DNA from: Sporolactobacillus kofuensis
Lineage (GTDB): Bacteria > Bacillota > Bacilli > Bacillales > Sporolactobacillaceae
Assembly (NCBI RefSeq): GCF_024125425.1
Contig: NZ_JAMXWN010000013.1
Coordinates: 18,728 to 82,727, forward strand
Length of the DNA stretch: 64,000 nt
Direction of reading: 5' to 3'
Shown here: positions 62,512 to 64,000 of the stretch, in pieces
How the letters are laid out: every line of letters starts with the position of its first letter
Position numbering within the stretch: the first letter of the stretch is position 1
Program-made: the position numbers and the translations under genes
Notes under the pieces: model-generated
Database searches by the model: none
Told to the model about the DNA's origin: nothing
The model's input: the letters and a program-made list of their open reading frames with translations, nothing else

Positions 62512-62540
62512 TTAATATTGATAATGAGAATTGTTTTCAA
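62512..62540 (-). promoter_or_regulatory. Sigma-A promoter of the feo operon
   Basis: TTGAAA (62540-62535), a 17-base spacer and TATTAA (62517-62512) on the minus strand, overlapped by the Fur box. Confidence 0.75.
62520..62538. promoter_or_regulatory. Fur box
   Basis: GATAATGAGAATTGTTTTC matches 15 of 19 positions of the Fur consensus GATAATGATAATCATTATC and lies between the -35 and -10 of the feo promoter. Confidence 0.8.
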
Positions 62541-62753
62541 TTAAATTTTAGCCCCTCTTTTTATTGATCACAATATAAATTTATGAACGTCTTATGACAT
62601 TCTTTCATGAAAAAACGGCAATTCAACAATTTGTGACAATTCTTTCTTTTCTTCTATAAAATCATACAAAAAGAAGAAATATTTGCCAAATGTTCAACAT
62701 ATGTATTTACAAAAGGTATTCATAAATCTATGATTTCATTAGGAGGCTATGAA

Positions 62754-63806
62754 ATGACTGAAAATAGCAAATCGACCGCATTCGATTTCAAACAAATGAT
62801 CGAACAGACCATTGACGCTATTGTATTGATTAGTCATGGAAAAATTGTATATTCTAACCGAGCAGCCAATCAATTGTTATCCTTCGATGAACGTACCCCT
62901 CTCAATGGACTTACAATGGGTTTGTTTCTAGATCCTTTGGACTTACCGATTTTCTCTGACCATTTAAACGAAATTCGTTCTGGCCAAAAAAACGCCGTTA
63001 CTTTTCCACTATCCATTCATTCGAGTACGAACAAAAAGATTCCTGTTGAGTTTACTTGTCAGCCTTTTAGAGATCAAGAACAGTGCATGGCTCAACTAAC
63101 AATACGTGATATTAGTGAACGGAAAGCAGTAGAGGAAAGTATGCGGCAGTCGGAGAAACTTTCAGTTATTGGTGAATTGTCAGCAGGGATTCTTCATGAG
63201 ATTCGTAATCCGTTAACCTCGATCAAAGGATTTCTTCAACTTATGGAAGCGAGTTCAGAGGTTCATACAGATTATATGGAAATTATTATGCGAGAGATTG
63301 AGCAGATCGAACGGATTACGAATGAATTGCTGTACTTTACCAAACCGAATCGAGAACGATTCACCCAGTTTGATCTCGTAGAGATTGCTCAGGAAACCAT
63401 GACATTGTTTGAAGGGCAAGCCTTGAAGCAGCAAGTTGCTATTAAACTCACTTCAAGCAATCATCATCATTTTATCGTTGGTGACCGGACACAATTGAAG
63501 CAAGTCTTTGTTAATCTTGTTAAAAATGCGCTGGAAGCGACAGCAGCAGACGGAAAAATTACCATTGATCTTTCATCATCAGCTCATCATGAACATATTT
63601 CAATAAGGGATACTGGCGAAGGAATGCCAAAACAAGTTTTCGAGAATCTTGGAAAATCATTTTTCACAACAAAACAAACCGGGACCGGTCTTGGACTAAT
63701 GGTTACCTATTCAATCATCAAAAACCACAAGGGGAAAGTCATCGTAACGAGTGAAGAACATCAAGGCACAACCTTCCATGTTATTTTTCCATCAATCAAC
63801 CGTTAA
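62754..63806 (+). CDS. PAS-domain sensor histidine kinase (sporulation kinase type)
   Basis: The 350-residue soluble kinase has a PAS domain (about 10-125, with DIVL-type start DAIVLISHGKIVYSNRAA), phosphoacceptor His148 in ILHEIRNPLTSIKGFLQLM and an ATPase domain with NLVKNALEA, DTGEGM, FFTTKQTGTGLGL. The HExRNPLTxxKGFLQL block and lack of membrane helices resemble KinA/KinE-type kinases that feed the Spo0F-Spo0A phosphorelay. No response regulator gene is adjacent. ATG at 62754 has AGGAGG seven bases upstream. Confidence 0.9.
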   Translation: MTENSKSTAFDFKQMIEQTIDAIVLISHGKIVYSNRAANQLLSFDERTPLNGLTMGLFLDPLDLPIFSDHLNEIRSGQKNAVTFPLSIHSSTNKKIPVEFTCQPFRDQEQCMAQLTIRDISERKAVEESMRQSEKLSVIGELSAGILHEIRNPLTSIKGFLQLMEASSEVHTDYMEIIMREIEQIERITNELLYFTKPNRERFTQFDLVEIAQETMTLFEGQALKQQVAIKLTSSNHHHFIVGDRTQLKQVFVNLVKNALEATAADGKITIDLSSSAHHEHISIRDTGEGMPKQVFENLGKSFFTTKQTGTGLGLMVTYSIIKNHKGKVIVTSEEHQGTTFHVIFPSINR

Positions 63807-63814
63807 AGAAAAAG

Positions 63815-63840
63815 TTTCGCTGACAAATACTCAGCGAATA
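63815..63840 (+). terminator. Weak terminator or hairpin after the kinase gene
   Basis: TTCGCTGA and TCAGCGAA form an 8-bp stem with a seven-base loop; only a poor T-run follows. A second hairpin (AGCGT...ACGCT) lies near 63893-63920. No gene is seen in the last 190 bases. Confidence 0.4.
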
Positions 63841-64000
63841 ATCCTTTACTCTCGCTTAAAAGAGAAATTAACGCGTAATTAATGGAGAACAAAGCGTGAT
63901 TCACGAGTTGTGAACGCTACGTTTTGCTTGCCTTGTACTTCCTATTTCCATTTAGAATTTAACTTGATAATAAAAAAAAATCTCCCATTGGCTCATAGTA

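Noticed and set aside
1..64000. tRNA, rRNA, CRISPR arrays, prophage or insertion sequences
   Set aside because: No cloverleaf, rRNA-like segment, regularly spaced repeat array, transposase or phage gene was recognised by reading the window; a tRNA scan was not possible here.
63965..64000. A-run followed by TCTCCCATTGG at the right edge as a terminator of a gene outside the window
   Set aside because: Only one possible arm is visible, so the hairpin cannot be confirmed.

Overview
The window is chromosomal DNA of an endospore-forming, low-GC Gram-positive bacterium of the order Bacillales. This is shown by the forespore sigma locus (dacF-spoIIAA-spoIIAB-sigF), the germination locus (spoVAC-AD-AEB-AF), spoIIM, a sporulation-type PAS histidine kinase, and gene order shared with Bacillus (scpA/ribT, spoVAF-lysA, xerD-yqzK-fur-spoIIM-nudF, rnz/dinB/tripeptidase). 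Some traits are less Bacillus-like: a Lactobacillus-like cofactor-dependent GpmA, a clostridia-like aroA-aroC-aroQ operon, and no spoVAA/spoVAB. A Sporolactobacillaceae-type or related genus is a reasonable inference but is not proven. No rRNA, tRNA, IS element, prophage or CRISPR array was found.

Layout. 1-13.8 kb, nearly all on the minus strand: partial scpA, ribT, lysA, the spoVA operon, the spoIIA operon with dacF, a frameshifted purine nucleoside phosphorylase gene, a xerD-like recombinase lacking two catalytic histidines, yqzK, fur, spoIIM and nudF. 14-21 kb: housekeeping and stress genes (MFS exporter, tag, an amidohydrolase, a thioredoxin-like protein, a CDF metal exporter with an operator, a glyoxalase-like protein, deoD, a Nudix hydrolase, an AI-2E family permease). 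21-25.7 kb: an acetoin-dehydrogenase-type E1/E2 operon (acoABC) with a sigma-A promoter, a cre site and an inverted repeat, then an SDR gene. 26-31 kb: amtB with a GlnR/TnrA box, rnz, dinB, a tripeptidase and a 35-residue Prli42-like protein. 31-38 kb: a two-component system, a DMT permease with a divergent LysR regulator, and aroA-aroC-aroQ. 38-43 kb: a branched-chain 2-oxoacid dehydrogenase operon (lpdV-bkdAA-bkdAB-bkdB). 43-48 kb: a GNAT remnant, a TetR gene with a duplicated palindromic operator, a metallo-hydrolase, small membrane proteins, a VOC protein, an MscS channel and an HPr-like protein lacking the phosphorylatable histidine. 48-52 kb: a heterodimeric multidrug ABC transporter preceded by a leader peptide and attenuator. 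52-58.8 kb: hsp20 under a CtsR operator, topB, an SGNH hydrolase, a split ThrE exporter and gpmA. 59-62.5 kb: a Fur-controlled ferrous iron operon (feoA-feoA-feoB-Cys-rich protein-HMA protein). 62.7-63.8 kb: a sporulation-type kinase.

How the genes work together. The left third drives forespore-specific transcription and assembly of the dipicolinate channel, with lysA supplying lysine from the diaminopimelate pathway. The two 2-oxoacid-dehydrogenase-like operons could share the single E3 (LpdV), because the aco cluster has none of its own. Several regulatory circuits can be read directly from the DNA: CcpA at aco, GlnR/TnrA at amtB, Fur at feo, CtsR at hsp20, a PerR-like box near fur, an ArsR-type palindrome at czcD, a TetR operator pair, and ribosome-mediated attenuation at the bmr-like transporter. 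A GC-rich intergenic repeat family occurs at least four times, outside genes.
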